From NCBI RefSeq assembly GCF_015291665.1, contig NZ_CP030048.1, positions 3,162,001-3,226,000 of the forward strand: a stretch of 64,000 nucleotides of DNA, given 5' to 3'. The notes under the pieces were generated by a model. That model was not told where the DNA came from. It was given only the letters and a program-made list of their open reading frames with translations, and made no database searches. The translations under genes were made by a program, and so were the position numbers. Source of the DNA: Bradyrhizobium sp. CCBAU 53338 (lineage in GTDB: Bacteria > Pseudomonadota > Alphaproteobacteria > Rhizobiales > Xanthobacteraceae). Position 1 is the first letter of the stretch. The number at the start of each line of letters is the position of its first letter. Positions 63,558 through 64,000 of the stretch are shown here, in pieces.

Positions 63558-64000
63558 GTAAGGGGCGCGACCCAAGCCAGCCCGGACTCTCGCGCAAGCC
63601 GATCGACCGAAGGGCTTAGCGCTATCAAAATGTTGTTGTCGAGCGCAAAGCGACCAGGTTCTGGCACCTTCTCGGCGGTCTTGATTATCAGTCGGGCATT
63701 TGATTGTTGTGAGGACGGCGATGGCGTTCCTCGTTTCCTCGGTATGAGCCGCAACACGCCATCAGGCAAGTTGTCCCGTAGCAGTGTCGGCCAGGAGTTC
63801 GCGTATGAAGGACAATTACAGGTGGTCGGGCTATCGGCAGGCGCTTCACATGCTGACACATGAGTGCACCCATGTAGAGTTTACCGAACGCTGAACGCTG
63901 CCTTTCCCGATATGCTCTTGCAGACCACGATCGGGGCTACGAGCGCTGCCGTTGGGACATTATCAAGGCTTGTTGGGACGAATAAACCGAAGCGCGGATC
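63558..64000. other. Right-hand edge, no supported gene
   Basis: About 440 bases. A minus-strand frame at 63554-63859 (101 codons) has some protein-like stretches (LLRDNLPDGVLRLIPRKRG), but I recognise no family and its end overlaps the hydrolase stop. It may be a relic. Confidence 0.4.

Noticed and set aside
63554..63859. 101-codon minus-strand frame at the right edge
   Set aside because: Partly protein-like, but no family recognised; kept only as a note in the edge region.
1..64000. CRISPR arrays, tRNA or rRNA genes, phage modules, integrative-element att sites
   Set aside because: No regular spaced repeats, no cloverleaf or rRNA-like stretches, and no integrase or phage structural genes were seen on reading both strands.

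Overview
The window looks like an accessory, catabolism-rich part of a soil alphaproteobacterial genome, most likely Bradyrhizobium or a close relative. This is inferred from the high GC content, the paired glutathione-dependent formaldehyde genes, the many solute-binding transport systems, the Rieske and P450 oxygenases, and an IS66 element with a small passenger gene. No rRNA, tRNA or CRISPR array was seen.

Layout. 1-6.5 kb: a branched-chain amino-acid-type ABC transporter (binding protein cut by the window edge, permease, a permease-ATPase fusion, ATPase), followed by an opine-dehydrogenase-family enzyme and a 3-hydroxyacyl-CoA-dehydrogenase-family enzyme. 6.5-27.9 kb: a large set of catabolic genes. 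It holds an EthD-like protein, a racemase-fold protein without its catalytic cysteines, frmA-gfa for formaldehyde, a GntR regulator, a polysaccharide-deacetylase-fold hydrolase, an acyl-CoA/AMP ligase and a TTT-type binding protein. A tight operon follows (cupin, LDH2-type dehydrogenase, RidA, FAH-family enzyme, SDR, FAD monooxygenase, ACMSD-like amidohydrolase, cupin). Next comes a second operon (ABC importer, cyclase-family hydrolase, P450, phthalate-dioxygenase-type reductase). 28.5-36.7 kb: a rearranged and partly decayed counterpart of that second operon (cyclase, ABC importer, ligase stub, P450, FAD monooxygenase). 37.5-49.4 kb: regulators (AraC, LuxR), a nitronate-monooxygenase-like protein, an aldehyde dehydrogenase, and a Rieske dioxygenase system (putidaredoxin-type ferredoxin, ferredoxin reductase, alpha and beta subunits) with an isochorismatase-fold hydrolase and an SDR. 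49.6-64 kb: a decaying zone with a frameshifted FAD oxidoreductase, a cupin with a scrambled centre, two paralogous alpha/beta hydrolases, an FMN-binding PPOX-family protein, an AraC regulator, an IS3 relic next to an intact IS66 element, and an MFS transporter.

How it may work together. A 10-bp near-palindrome (TGATATATCA / AGATATTTCA) recurs at eight places between 7.3 and 31.0 kb, nearly always just upstream of a transcription unit. These include the promoter region and 3' end of the GntR gene and both ABC importer operons. I did not notice it in the rest of the window. I infer one regulon controlled by the GntR protein for uptake and breakdown of an N- or O-substituted aromatic or heteroaromatic compound. 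In this reading a P450 plus its reductase removes a one-carbon group, FrmA/Gfa handle the formaldehyde, and the RidA/FAH/ACMSD-like set opens and processes the ring. The substrate is unknown.
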